DNA of 64,000 nt from JAUNKE01 sp041853585. Lineage in GTDB: Bacteria; Bacillota; Clostridia; Peptostreptococcales; Filifactoraceae. The translations under genes were made by a program, and so were the position numbers. Under the pieces are notes generated by a model. The model made no database searches, was not told the DNA's origin, and saw only the letters and a program-made list of their open reading frames with translations. The stretch lies in contig JBGZSM010000092.1 in NCBI GenBank assembly GCA_041853585.1, forward strand, positions 46,454-110,453, read 5' to 3'. Positions 25,567 to 33,709 of the stretch are shown here, in pieces; positions within the stretch are counted from its first letter, which is position 1, and each line of letters starts with the position of its first letter.

Positions 25567-25672
25567 AATCCACCTCCTTATCAAATTCCAATCAATTTGC
25601 ATGCCATCGCAATAACTACTTCGACAAATCAAGGACGAAATTGCCCATTTGCACCGCTCCCTTTTTATCGCT

Positions 25673-26278
25673 TTACAATTTCCGTAAATAGTCGTTGATG
25701 TCAAAGGGAACTAATTTCGAATCTTTTTTCAAGTACAGCGGATGATGCGGATGTCCTTTTTTCGACAAATTGCCCGTTCGACACCATTGAGCATCGTATT
25801 CATTTGCCAATTTCACCATCTCAAGCAAACAATCTTTGAGATAGCTTCGCTTTTCAATAAGAGTTCCCCAAGCCGCCCATATCATCGGTCTCTCCTCCGA
25901 TTGCTCGAGTAAATATCGAAACGCCTTCATATTCTCAATATGCAATCGGGAATTCAATTCCTTGTGCATATCGCTCGGGTCGGTCGCTCGCTGCGCATAG
26001 ACATTGAACATGATATAGGAATCAAAATCATTGCCGAATGCGATTCGCTCGACCGATTTCAAAGTATTGTCCAAATTATTCGGAGAGGCGGTTGACGGAT
26101 TGATTCCGATTGCAATCAAAGACCTGCTCCCCACGGTTCCGAGAATATATCGGCAGCACGAATAAAAGGACGGAATATAAATCCATCGTTTCGAATCAAA
26201 ATCCGAATTTTGCGCACAAGCATTGGGATTTTGAAAAGGAATGACGGATTCGTCGATTAGTTTTTCTGAAATATGCAC
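25673..26278 (-). CDS. DUF1643 domain protein
   Basis: A 201-residue protein of the DUF1643 family: LIAIGINPSTASPNNLDNTLKSVERIA, YIMFNVYAQRATDPSDM and the GHPHHPLYLKKDSKLVPF end. This family is small, cytoplasmic and functionally uncharacterised. I choose the GTG start at 26278 because TCGGAGGTATAT precedes it at ideal spacing; ATG 26335 or TTG 26353 would extend it by 19 or 25 residues but lack a ribosome binding site. Family members are usually near 180-200 residues, which supports the GTG. Confidence 0.75.
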   Translation of the reverse strand: MHISEKLIDESVIPFQNPNACAQNSDFDSKRWIYIPSFYSCCRYILGTVGSRSLIAIGINPSTASPNNLDNTLKSVERIAFGNDFDSYIMFNVYAQRATDPSDMHKELNSRLHIENMKAFRYLLEQSEERPMIWAAWGTLIEKRSYLKDCLLEMVKLANEYDAQWCRTGNLSKKGHPHHPLYLKKDSKLVPFDINDYLRKL

Positions 26279-26385
26279 ATATACCTCCGATTTTTTGTTA
26301 TAGTATCTTGCAAATTTGAGTTTTGTTTCTCCCATTCGCTTTTTGATTTGCAATTTCGTTTTCGGATTTTGATTTTTTCCATCCG

Positions 26386-27861
26386 TTAAGTGACCGGAAT
26401 CGATTTTTCTTTGCTCTCCTCCGAAATCGCATGGTTGATATGACGAATCTCATTGACCAAGAACACGATGGCAACGACCGCAGCCGCCGCATCGGCAATC
26501 GGACCCGCATACACTACGCCGTCGATTCCGAATTGTGTCGGCAAAAACAAAATGAGCGGTATCAAAAAAATCACCTGTCTCGTTAAGGACATCAACAATC
26601 CCTTACCCGCTTTGCCAATCGATGTGAAGAAAGTCGCCACAATTGGCTGAATGCTGTTGATAAAGGTCATGAACAAAAAGATTTTGAGTGCTCGCGTAGC
26701 AAAATAAAAATATTCTTCGCTTCCTTTTCCGAAAATGCTCAATATTTGTCTTGGAAAAAATTGAAAGCATAAAAATCCCGTCGTTGAAATAATCGTTGCA
26801 TAGAGAATCGCCAAACGAATCGCCTGTTTGACTCTGTCGTAATTTTTTGCACCGTAATTAAAACCGACAATCGGCTGATTGCCCTGCGCAATCCCGATGG
26901 ATGTTGCAAAAATCAGCATGTTGATTTTAGTAATGATACCGATACTCGCCAATGGAATTTCCGCGCCGTATGGAGAAAGTGCGCCGTAATGCCTCAGCGT
27001 ATTATTCATCACGATTTGCACAAAGGTCAATGCGATTTGATTGAAAAAAGCGGCACTGCCCAGCTTGCAAATATTTTTGAAACAGATAAAATCCGGCACA
27101 AAGTATTCCTTGTGCAACGCAACGGATTCATAGTTGCGCAGATAGGATATGACCAGCACGAAGGATATGAATTGTCCGATGACCGTTGCCCATGCCGCAC
27201 CGGCGATTCCCCAACCGAACCCGAAGATGAACAGCGGGTCAAGCACCATATTGGTCACCGCACCGGTCAACATAATCAGCATCGATTGCTTCGGCGAGCC
27301 ATCCGCACGAATTAGATTGCAACCGGCGGTGATGAAAATCGCAAACAACAGTCCGAATACCGTAATGCCTAAATAGGTTTTGGCATAAGGCATCACCTGC
27401 TCGGTCGTGCCGAAAAGTAAAAGCAAGGGCTCCAAAAAAGCGAGCACGATAACCACAAGTATCACGCCGAAAATTGCCATATACACGATGGCATTGGCAA
27501 CATATTTCGCCGCCGTCTTTTTGTCCCCGCGTCCCATCGCCAAGTTGAAATTCGATGCACTGCCTATCCCTATCAGCAGAGATATCGCAATCGTAACCGT
27601 TACGACGGGAAAGGCGACATTGGTTGCCGCATTACCGAGAACCCCAACTCCCTGACCGATAAAAATTTGGTCAACGACATTGTAAAGCGCCGTGACCAAC
27701 ATCGCGATAACGCTCGGAATAGCGAATCGCTTAAGTAATCTGCTTATATCCTGAGTTGCCAGCGGATTTTCATCTCGGCTTTTCAAATCTCTATCAGCCG
27801 TTTCGGATAAATTTTTTTCTGAATTCATTTCATTCCTTTTTGATAAATTGTTTTCTTCCAT
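26386..27861 (-). CDS. MATE-family efflux transporter (MepA-like)
   Basis: A 491-residue inner-membrane pump with 12 expected membrane segments in two repeats. The N-terminal tail (about 45 residues, charged) is longer than usual. Motifs include LYNVVDQIFIGQGVG, GIGSASNFNLAMGRGD, IRADGSPKQSM, and GIAQGNQPIVGFNYGAKNY, all typical of MepA/NorM-type Na+- or H+-driven multidrug exporters. The ATG follows AGGAGAGTGTT. Possible drug, dye or metabolite exporter; substrates cannot be predicted. DUF1643 gene follows downstream after 107 bases. Confidence 0.88.
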   Translation of the reverse strand: MEENNLSKRNEMNSEKNLSETADRDLKSRDENPLATQDISRLLKRFAIPSVIAMLVTALYNVVDQIFIGQGVGVLGNAATNVAFPVVTVTIAISLLIGIGSASNFNLAMGRGDKKTAAKYVANAIVYMAIFGVILVVIVLAFLEPLLLLFGTTEQVMPYAKTYLGITVFGLLFAIFITAGCNLIRADGSPKQSMLIMLTGAVTNMVLDPLFIFGFGWGIAGAAWATVIGQFISFVLVISYLRNYESVALHKEYFVPDFICFKNICKLGSAAFFNQIALTFVQIVMNNTLRHYGALSPYGAEIPLASIGIITKINMLIFATSIGIAQGNQPIVGFNYGAKNYDRVKQAIRLAILYATIISTTGFLCFQFFPRQILSIFGKGSEEYFYFATRALKIFLFMTFINSIQPIVATFFTSIGKAGKGLLMSLTRQVIFLIPLILFLPTQFGIDGVVYAGPIADAAAAVVAIVFLVNEIRHINHAISEESKEKSIPVT

Positions 27862-28120
27862 AACACTCTCCTAATCCTACTATTATACCACCAATAAAAA
27901 TCCCTTGCAATTTTTTATCAATGTATGGTCGTGTCTGTAAAGTGAAAAAGTTATTTCCACTTTAAGGGGGTCAAAGTGGAAATAAGTCTTACAGTAAATT
28001 CCACTTTGTCAAAAGTAGAAATAAGTCTTACAATATGTATCAGACAGCCGCAGGAAGGAAGCCTCTGATGAAAAAATCAAATTCCTCGTAGAAAAAGCAC
28101 AGCTAATAGCTCTTAACAAG
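27862..28120. repeat. Repeat-rich gene-free stretch, possible IS21-type end
   Basis: Between the MATE gene and mbl. TTATTTCCACTTT and AAAGTGGAAATAA form an inverted repeat around AAGGGGGTC (27951-27985). The unit TCAAAGTGGAAATAAGTCT then TACA is at 27971-27993 and recurs in near-identical form (TCAAAAGTAGAAATAAGTCT then TACA) at 28009-28032. Multiple such repeats are found at the ends of IS21-family elements. No transposase follows; a stub of about 30 codons (VSDSRRKEASDEKIKFLVEK...) ends at TAG 28126-28128. Confidence 0.45.
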
Positions 28121-28157
28121 AAAACCTAGCGATTGAGATTTCTCAAGGCTAGGTTTT
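28121..28157 (-). terminator. Terminator of the murA-mbl operon
   Basis: Minus-strand AAAACCTAGC and GCTAGGTTTT enclose a second stem TTGAGA/TCTCAA. The hairpin is followed by TTTTCTTGTT on the minus strand. Confidence 0.75.
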
Positions 28158-28163
28158 TAGTTT

Positions 28164-29180
28164 TTAGTATTTTTTTCGGTAAGAGCTTTTGCTCATCAAT
28201 TTGATGGAGTTGAGCGCTTCGCCCGTTCCTCTTGCGACACAGGAAATTGCATCCTCCGCAACGAATGCGTCGATACCGGTTCTTTTTTGAATCAGCTTGT
28301 CCAATCCCCAAAGCAATGAGCCGCCGCCCGTCATCAGAATTCCTTTGTCCGAAATATCCGCTGACAACTCCGGTGGCGTTTTTTCAAGCACCGAGTGCAC
28401 CGCATCCGCAATCTGCACAACAGAATCTTTGAGTGCGCTGAGCATATCGGTGGATGTAATCTCTCTCGTTTCCGGCAAACCGGATACCAGATTTCGTCCG
28501 CGAATCGCCATGATGACTTCTTCTTCTCTCGGATAAGCGGAACCGATATTTTTCTTGATTTCTTCCGCCGTTCTTTCTCCGATCAGCATCGAATGATTTT
28601 TTCTCATATATCGAATGATGGCATCGTCAAATGTATCGCCCGCCACCTTGATGGATGCGCTCTCAACGATTCCGCCGAGCGAAATAACCGCGATGTCGGT
28701 CGTTCCTCCGCCGATATCCACCACCATGGAGCCGTTCGGTCTGGAAATATCAATTCCCGCTCCGATCGCCGCCGCAATCGGTTCTTCGATGATATACACT
28801 TCTCTTGCTCCGGCTTCCATCGTTGCATCGACAACCGCTCTTTTTTCAACTTCGGTCACGCCGGATGGAACGCAAACCATGATTTTCGGCTTAAACATTT
28901 TGAACATGCTCACGCCGCCGGTGATTTTTTCGATAAAGTATTTGAGCATTTTTTCAGTTACTTCGTAATCTGAAATAACACCTTCCCGAAGCGGCCTTAT
29001 CGCGACGATGCTTCCCGGTGTACGACCGAGCATCAATCTCGCTTCTTCTCCAACTTCAAGCACATTGCCATTGGTTACATCAATCGCAACAACAGCCGGC
29101 TCATTGAGCACGATTCCCTTGTTTTTCACATAAATAAGAACCGATGCAGTTCCTAAATCAATTCCAATATCTGGTGTCAT
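28164..29180 (-). CDS. mbl: MreB/Mbl-type actin-like cell-shape protein
   Basis: A 338-residue actin homologue forming membrane-bound filaments that direct peptidoglycan synthesis along the side wall. Phosphate-binding motifs are IGIDLGTASVLIYVKNKGIVLNEPAVVAI (start) and VVDIGGGTTDIAVISLGG (about 158); the adenosine motif GGGSLLWGLDKLI is near 290. It follows murA by 12 bases, a usual Firmicutes pairing (murA then mbl). I cannot distinguish mreB from mbl on sequence alone, but the murA neighbour favours Mbl. Downstream terminator at 28121. Confidence 0.9.
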   Translation of the reverse strand: MTPDIGIDLGTASVLIYVKNKGIVLNEPAVVAIDVTNGNVLEVGEEARLMLGRTPGSIVAIRPLREGVISDYEVTEKMLKYFIEKITGGVSMFKMFKPKIMVCVPSGVTEVEKRAVVDATMEAGAREVYIIEEPIAAAIGAGIDISRPNGSMVVDIGGGTTDIAVISLGGIVESASIKVAGDTFDDAIIRYMRKNHSMLIGERTAEEIKKNIGSAYPREEEVIMAIRGRNLVSGLPETREITSTDMLSALKDSVVQIADAVHSVLEKTPPELSADISDKGILMTGGGSLLWGLDKLIQKRTGIDAFVAEDAISCVARGTGEALNSIKLMSKSSYRKKY

Positions 29181-29192
29181 AGTTCCTCCTAC

Positions 29193-30446
29193 TTAATCTT
29201 CCACGCGATATACATTCGCTCCCAACATCGAGAGCTTGCCTACCAAGTCAACATATCCTCTTTCGATATGATAAATATTTTTTACGATGGTTTCTCCTTC
29301 TGATACCAGTCCTGCGATGACCAATGCGGCACCCGCTCGCAAATCGGTCGCCATGACTTCGGAACCCGTCAACTGTTCTCTTCCTTCCACAATGGCTGAT
29401 TTTCCATTGATTTCTATATTCGCTCCCATTCGGATAAGCTCGGGTACATTCATAAATCGATTTTCAAAAACCGTTTCCGTAATCGTCGATTTTCCATCCG
29501 CCATGCAAAGCATCGACATAAACGGCGATTGCATATCGGTTGGGAATCCCGGATGCGGCAAAGTTTTAATATTAGTCGGCAAAATAACTTCCGGCCCAAT
29601 CACTCGTACGGTGTTTTCCATTTCTTCGACAACGCATCCCACTTCGCGCAGCTTCGCAATAACCGGCTTGATGTGGTCAACGATGACATTTTCAACCGTC
29701 ACATCGCCCTTGGTCATCGCCGCCGCCACCATGTAAGTTCCCGCTTCGATTCTATCCGGAATGACGGTATGCTCCACCGGGATAAGTTCGGTAACTCCTG
29801 TAATTTTTATCGTATTGGTTCCCGCTCCCCGCACTTTTGCTCCCATCTTGTTGAGGAAGTTTGCAAGATCGACGATTTCCGGTTCTTCCGCGACATTTTC
29901 AATAACCGTCGTGCCTTCCGCAAAGACCGCGGCCATCATAATATTTTCGGTCGCACCGACGGACGGGAAATCCAAATAGATTTTGCTTCCTACGAGTTTT
30001 TCAGTCGTTGCTTCGACATAACCATGCTCGGTTTCAACCTGAACGCCGAGTTGACGAAAACCTTTGATATGCAAATCAATCGGTCTTGTACCGATTGCAC
30101 ATCCGCCCGGCAAAGAAATTTTTGCTCTGTGAAATCTGCCGATCAACGAGCCCATCACGAGAAAAGATGCTCGCATCTTATTGACTAAATGATATGGTGC
30201 TTCGGTTTCTTTGATCTCGGTCGTATCGACAGTCAAAGTCTCACCGTCGTACTGCACCTTCGCACCGAGATAGCGAAGTAAATCACTCATGACATTGACA
30301 TCCCGAAGATTCGGAACGCTTCGGATAACGCTCACGCCATCCACCAATAAAGTTGCGGCGATAATTGGAAGCACCGCATTTTTTGCACCATTTATTTTAA
30401 CATTGCCCTTGAGGGCGCCACTTTCTTTTACTACAATATATGCCAA
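29193..30446 (-). CDS. murA: UDP-N-acetylglucosamine 1-carboxyvinyltransferase MurA
   Basis: A 417-residue cytoplasmic enzyme that transfers enolpyruvate from PEP to UDP-GlcNAc, the first committed step of peptidoglycan synthesis. Catalytic Cys116 is present in PGGCAIGTRPIDLH (fosfomycin target). Other blocks are KINGAKNAVLPIIAATLL, SFLVMGSLIGR and PHPGFPTDMQSPFMSML. Length is normal. It runs into mbl downstream and follows the AI-2E-family gene by 60 bases. Confidence 0.95.
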   Translation of the reverse strand: MAYIVVKESGALKGNVKINGAKNAVLPIIAATLLVDGVSVIRSVPNLRDVNVMSDLLRYLGAKVQYDGETLTVDTTEIKETEAPYHLVNKMRASFLVMGSLIGRFHRAKISLPGGCAIGTRPIDLHIKGFRQLGVQVETEHGYVEATTEKLVGSKIYLDFPSVGATENIMMAAVFAEGTTVIENVAEEPEIVDLANFLNKMGAKVRGAGTNTIKITGVTELIPVEHTVIPDRIEAGTYMVAAAMTKGDVTVENVIVDHIKPVIAKLREVGCVVEEMENTVRVIGPEVILPTNIKTLPHPGFPTDMQSPFMSMLCMADGKSTITETVFENRFMNVPELIRMGANIEINGKSAIVEGREQLTGSEVMATDLRAGAALVIAGLVSEGETIVKNIYHIERGYVDLVGKLSMLGANVYRVED

Positions 30447-30506
30447 AATTTATTCCTCTCCCCAAAAACTATTTCTCAAAAATTTATTATATCACAAAAC
30501 TTAATT

Positions 30507-31619
30507 TTACAAAACCTTTTGCTCTGATTTCCTCGAAACAATTTTTTTGTGCATCCAGCGATTGATAAGGATTGAAATCAATTTGTAAATTGGAACGGAA
30601 ACCAGCATTCCGACCATGCCGAAATAGCCGCCGCCGATTGCAATTGCAAGTACAACACCAAACGGCGAAACACCGACCTTGTCGCTGAGCACCTTTGGGC
30701 CGATAATATTTCCATCCACCTGCTGCAATACAAAAATGAAAATTACGACCCACAATGCTTTTTTCGGGTCGAGAAGCAGAGTCAGCACCACTGCCGGCAA
30801 AGCGCCGATGACCGGTCCGATATACGGAATCATATTAAAAATTCCTACAATCAAACTCATCAACATCGCATACGGTGCGCCGATAACACTCAGCCCGATG
30901 TAGCAGATGACCGCTACGATGGAAGAATCAATTACCTTTCCTACAAAATAATCTTTGAATATCTGGTCGCTCAGCTCTAAGAACTTCATAATTCCGGACG
31001 ATTTACTCTCACCGAAAATTACAAGGATGAAACGCTCGGCGGAGCGCTGGAAGCTTTCAACATCCATCAAAATATACATCGAGATGATGATGCCGAACAG
31101 CAATTTGAACAGCCAAGATGTAACGCCGATTAAACCGGTGATGATCGAGTTGAGCGCAGTATTCAAAAAGCTCAGAGACCATTTTGAAAAGTTTGAGTTC
31201 ATCGACTCAATATATCCTTTGATCTGCACATTTTCAATCAGCTTTAATTCATTGGTCAGCTTGTTGATGAGAGTCTGGATTTTGGCAATATAGATCGGAC
31301 TTGCCTGAATGATATCCGTCACATTCTCCACGATGACCGGCACGACCATCAATCCGAAAAGCACCAGTACGCCAAAAAATACCAAATAGGTCAGCGCAAA
31401 AGCCCATTTTCTATTGAGTTTCAATTTGTTTTCCAAAAATCGCATCAGCCCCAGCAAAAAATAGGTGATGATAAAGGCCCAAATGAATGGGGTCATAATC
31501 ACTTTCAATTTATCAAAAGCGTCCAGAAACACCTCATAGTTTTCAACCAATTTGTGCGCGATAATCAATATCACGCCTGCAACAATCAAACCCGAATATT
31601 TTTTCAAACTCTCTATCAT
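30507..31619 (-). CDS. AI-2E-family permease-like membrane protein
   Basis: A 370-residue protein with seven to eight membrane segments. The AI-2E/PerM family blocks LDPKKALWVVIFIFVLQQVDGNIIGPKVLSDKVGVSPF and GYFGMVGMLVSVPIYKLI near the end are characteristic. Members include the AI-2 exporter TqsA, sodium/proton antiporters and others, so a substrate cannot be assigned. Start ATG 31619 sits after GAGGAGTGGGT. It lies between the SCIFF maturase (ten bases or so upstream) and murA, on the same strand. Confidence 0.85.
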   Translation of the reverse strand: MIESLKKYSGLIVAGVILIIAHKLVENYEVFLDAFDKLKVIMTPFIWAFIITYFLLGLMRFLENKLKLNRKWAFALTYLVFFGVLVLFGLMVVPVIVENVTDIIQASPIYIAKIQTLINKLTNELKLIENVQIKGYIESMNSNFSKWSLSFLNTALNSIITGLIGVTSWLFKLLFGIIISMYILMDVESFQRSAERFILVIFGESKSSGIMKFLELSDQIFKDYFVGKVIDSSIVAVICYIGLSVIGAPYAMLMSLIVGIFNMIPYIGPVIGALPAVVLTLLLDPKKALWVVIFIFVLQQVDGNIIGPKVLSDKVGVSPFGVVLAIAIGGGYFGMVGMLVSVPIYKLISILINRWMHKKIVSRKSEQKVL

Positions 31620-31634
31620 ACCCACTCCTCGTCT

Positions 31635-33011
31635 TTAGACATTCTCCGGCTCATCCATTTTGAGCATCGCTTCGACCATAATCGCACATTCGATTCGTTT
31701 CTTCTGCATTTCACAACCGTCTTTATACGGCTTTTTGATATCGTTGTTAAAATTATAAGCGTTGGCATGGCAACCGCCCGAGCAATAAAATTTCGCCCAA
31801 CAGCTTTGACAATCTTCCTTCGTCGTCACATCCGTCGCCAAAAATTCATCGACGATTTGTTTCGGAAACTCGATTTTTTCATCGAACAGATTGCCCAATT
31901 TGAATTCGTCCTTCCCGACGAATTGATGACATGGAAAAATATCCCCATCCGGTGTAATCGCCAAATATTCGATGCCTGCACCGCAACCGGAAATTCTTTT
32001 TATCGCGCATGGCCCTCCGCTTAAATCGATCATATAGTGGAAGAATTTGAATCGAGGGTCCTGCTTTCGTATATCCAGATACTCCAAGGCAAATTTTTCA
32101 TATTCCGCATTGACCTTCTCAATATCCTCCGAGCGCAGCGCATATTCATTTTGCTCATGGTCAACGACCGGCTCCATCGAGGTGAGCTCAAAGCCCAAAT
32201 CGCGATAGTGAAGAACATCCTTGCCAAAGTCGATATTATTTCGCGTGAAAGTTCCGCGAATGTAATAATATTTATCTCCTCGTCCCTGCACCAGTTTTTG
32301 AAACTTCGGAACGATGATGTCATAGCTCCCTCGTCCGTTTACAGTCGGCCGCATCGCATCGTTGACCTCTTTGCGTCCGTCCAAGCTCAGCACGACATTG
32401 TGCATATGCTTGTTGATGTACTCGATTTTTTCATCGTCGAGCAAAATGCCGTTGGTCGTGATGGTGAAACGAAAAACCTTGTTATGCTTCTTCGCTTCTT
32501 CATTCCCGTATTCAACCAACTGTTTGACAACGCCGAAATTCATCAGCGGTTCACCGCCGAAAAAGTCGATTTCAAGATTACGACGATTTTTGGAATTGGC
32601 AATCAGATAATCAATCGCTTTTTTTCCGACTTCAAAACTCATCAAACCTTTCGGACCGTTGAATTCACCCTGACCTGCAAAACAATATTTACAGCTTAGA
32701 TTGCAATCATGCGCCATGTGCAGGCACATCGCTTTGACAATCGGATTTCGCCCTTTGAAAGTTTGAGATGCCGGAAAAATATCGTCGCTGAAAAGCAGCT
32801 CCATTTTTTCCAGCTCCTGCAATTCTTCGTAGGCGGTACGAATATCCTCTTCGCTGTGTTGCGGCAGTTGATGAATAATCTCATCCAATGCCTTCTCTTT
32901 ATAAAAATCCAGCACATCATAGGCGACATCATCGACTACATGCACCGAGCCGGAATTGACATCCAGCAAAAAATTATTGTTATTCTGTCTAAATTTATGA
33001 ATCAACCTCAT
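31635..33011 (-). CDS. SCIFF-type radical SAM peptide maturase (six-Cys)
   Basis: A 458-residue enzyme that should install thioether bridges in the conserved clostridial peptide SCIFF. The radical SAM cluster motif is Cys103-xxx-Cys107-xx-Cys110 (CNLSCKYCFAGQGEF), with N-terminal KFRQNNNNFLLDVNSGSVHVVDD (PqqD-like recognition domain), GGEPLMNF and a SPASM-like Cys-rich tail (ISGCGAG, PCHQF, SCWAKFYCSGGC, GCEMQ). Start ATG 33011 follows GAAGGAG. SCIFF genes are usually just upstream, but none is visible here; instead the ybaK pseudogene precedes it. Confidence 0.9.
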   Translation of the reverse strand: MRLIHKFRQNNNNFLLDVNSGSVHVVDDVAYDVLDFYKEKALDEIIHQLPQHSEEDIRTAYEELQELEKMELLFSDDIFPASQTFKGRNPIVKAMCLHMAHDCNLSCKYCFAGQGEFNGPKGLMSFEVGKKAIDYLIANSKNRRNLEIDFFGGEPLMNFGVVKQLVEYGNEEAKKHNKVFRFTITTNGILLDDEKIEYINKHMHNVVLSLDGRKEVNDAMRPTVNGRGSYDIIVPKFQKLVQGRGDKYYYIRGTFTRNNIDFGKDVLHYRDLGFELTSMEPVVDHEQNEYALRSEDIEKVNAEYEKFALEYLDIRKQDPRFKFFHYMIDLSGGPCAIKRISGCGAGIEYLAITPDGDIFPCHQFVGKDEFKLGNLFDEKIEFPKQIVDEFLATDVTTKEDCQSCWAKFYCSGGCHANAYNFNNDIKKPYKDGCEMQKKRIECAIMVEAMLKMDEPENV

Positions 33012-33064
33012 ACATTCTCCTTCGTTCTCATTATATCCAATTTCGGAATTTTTTTCCATTCTTT

Positions 33065-33543
33065 TCAATGAACTTCATTCCACGCTTTGCAAATATCCAC
33101 CCATTCCACCGCCTTGCCGTAAAAATACAACTCATCCGGAGTCAATTCAATCGCCGAGCGCTCGCTGCCGCATGCCGGAAAAACCGTCTCGAATCGCTTG
33201 AGTGAAATATCGGTATAGACTCGCACATTTTGAGGATTGGCAAAAGGACAGACGCCACCGATTTCGTGACCTGTCAACTGCTCGATTTCTTCAAGCTTTA
33301 CCATTTTCGCCTTCTGTCCGAAAAATTGTTTATATTTTTTGCTGTCAATTTTGGCATCGCCTGCCGTTACAATTAAAATACAGCCGTCCTCAAGTATAAA
33401 GGACAGCGTCTTGGCGATTCGCTACGGCAATACGCCCAAACGCTCCGCCGCAAGCTCGACCGTCGCACTCGAATCATCAAATTCGAGCACTTTGTTTTCC
33501 ATATTGAATTGAGTAAAATATTTTTTTACATTCTCTAAAGACA
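33065..33543 (-). pseudogene. YbaK/EbsC-type deacylase interrupted by an in-frame TAG
   Basis: Read on the minus strand from ATG 33543, codons give MSLENVKKYFTQFNMENKVL, EFDDSSATVELAAERLGVLP, stop, RIAKTLSFILEDGCILIVTA, GDAKIDSKKYKQFFGQKAKM, VKLEEIEQLTGHEIGGVCPF and on to KAWNEVH. The frame is otherwise intact and conserved (YbaK/prolyl-tRNA-editing-like fold; deacylates mis-charged or free aminoacyl-tRNA). The TAG (33424-33422) sits where homologues have Glu, Gln or Ala after P, so CAG to TAG or GAG to TAG fits. No frameshift is needed. Recent inactivation is the simplest reading. Confidence 0.8.
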
Positions 33544-33624
33544 TCTTAACACCTCATCCGTCTTCGGATTAAAAATGATTTTCATCATTTTCATTCTAAT
33601 GATAGCAAGCAATCGCAAATTATG

Positions 33625-33654
33625 TTACAATTGGCTAGTAGCTTCAATTATTAT
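33625..33654 (+). promoter_or_regulatory. Possible promoter of the second MATE gene
   Basis: TTACAA (33625-33630) and TATTAT (33649-33654) with 18 bases between. The start codon is about 55 bases downstream. The RBS GAAAGAGG lies before ATG 33710. Confidence 0.45.
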
Positions 33655-33709
33655 ACCATTCATTGATTTGTTCGTCTACAAACAGAAATCTGAAAGAAAG
33701 AGGCACATT

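Noticed and set aside
27933..28032. CRISPR-like repeats
   Set aside because: Only two full copies, spaced by 15 bases, with an inverted copy; no array geometry and no cas genes.
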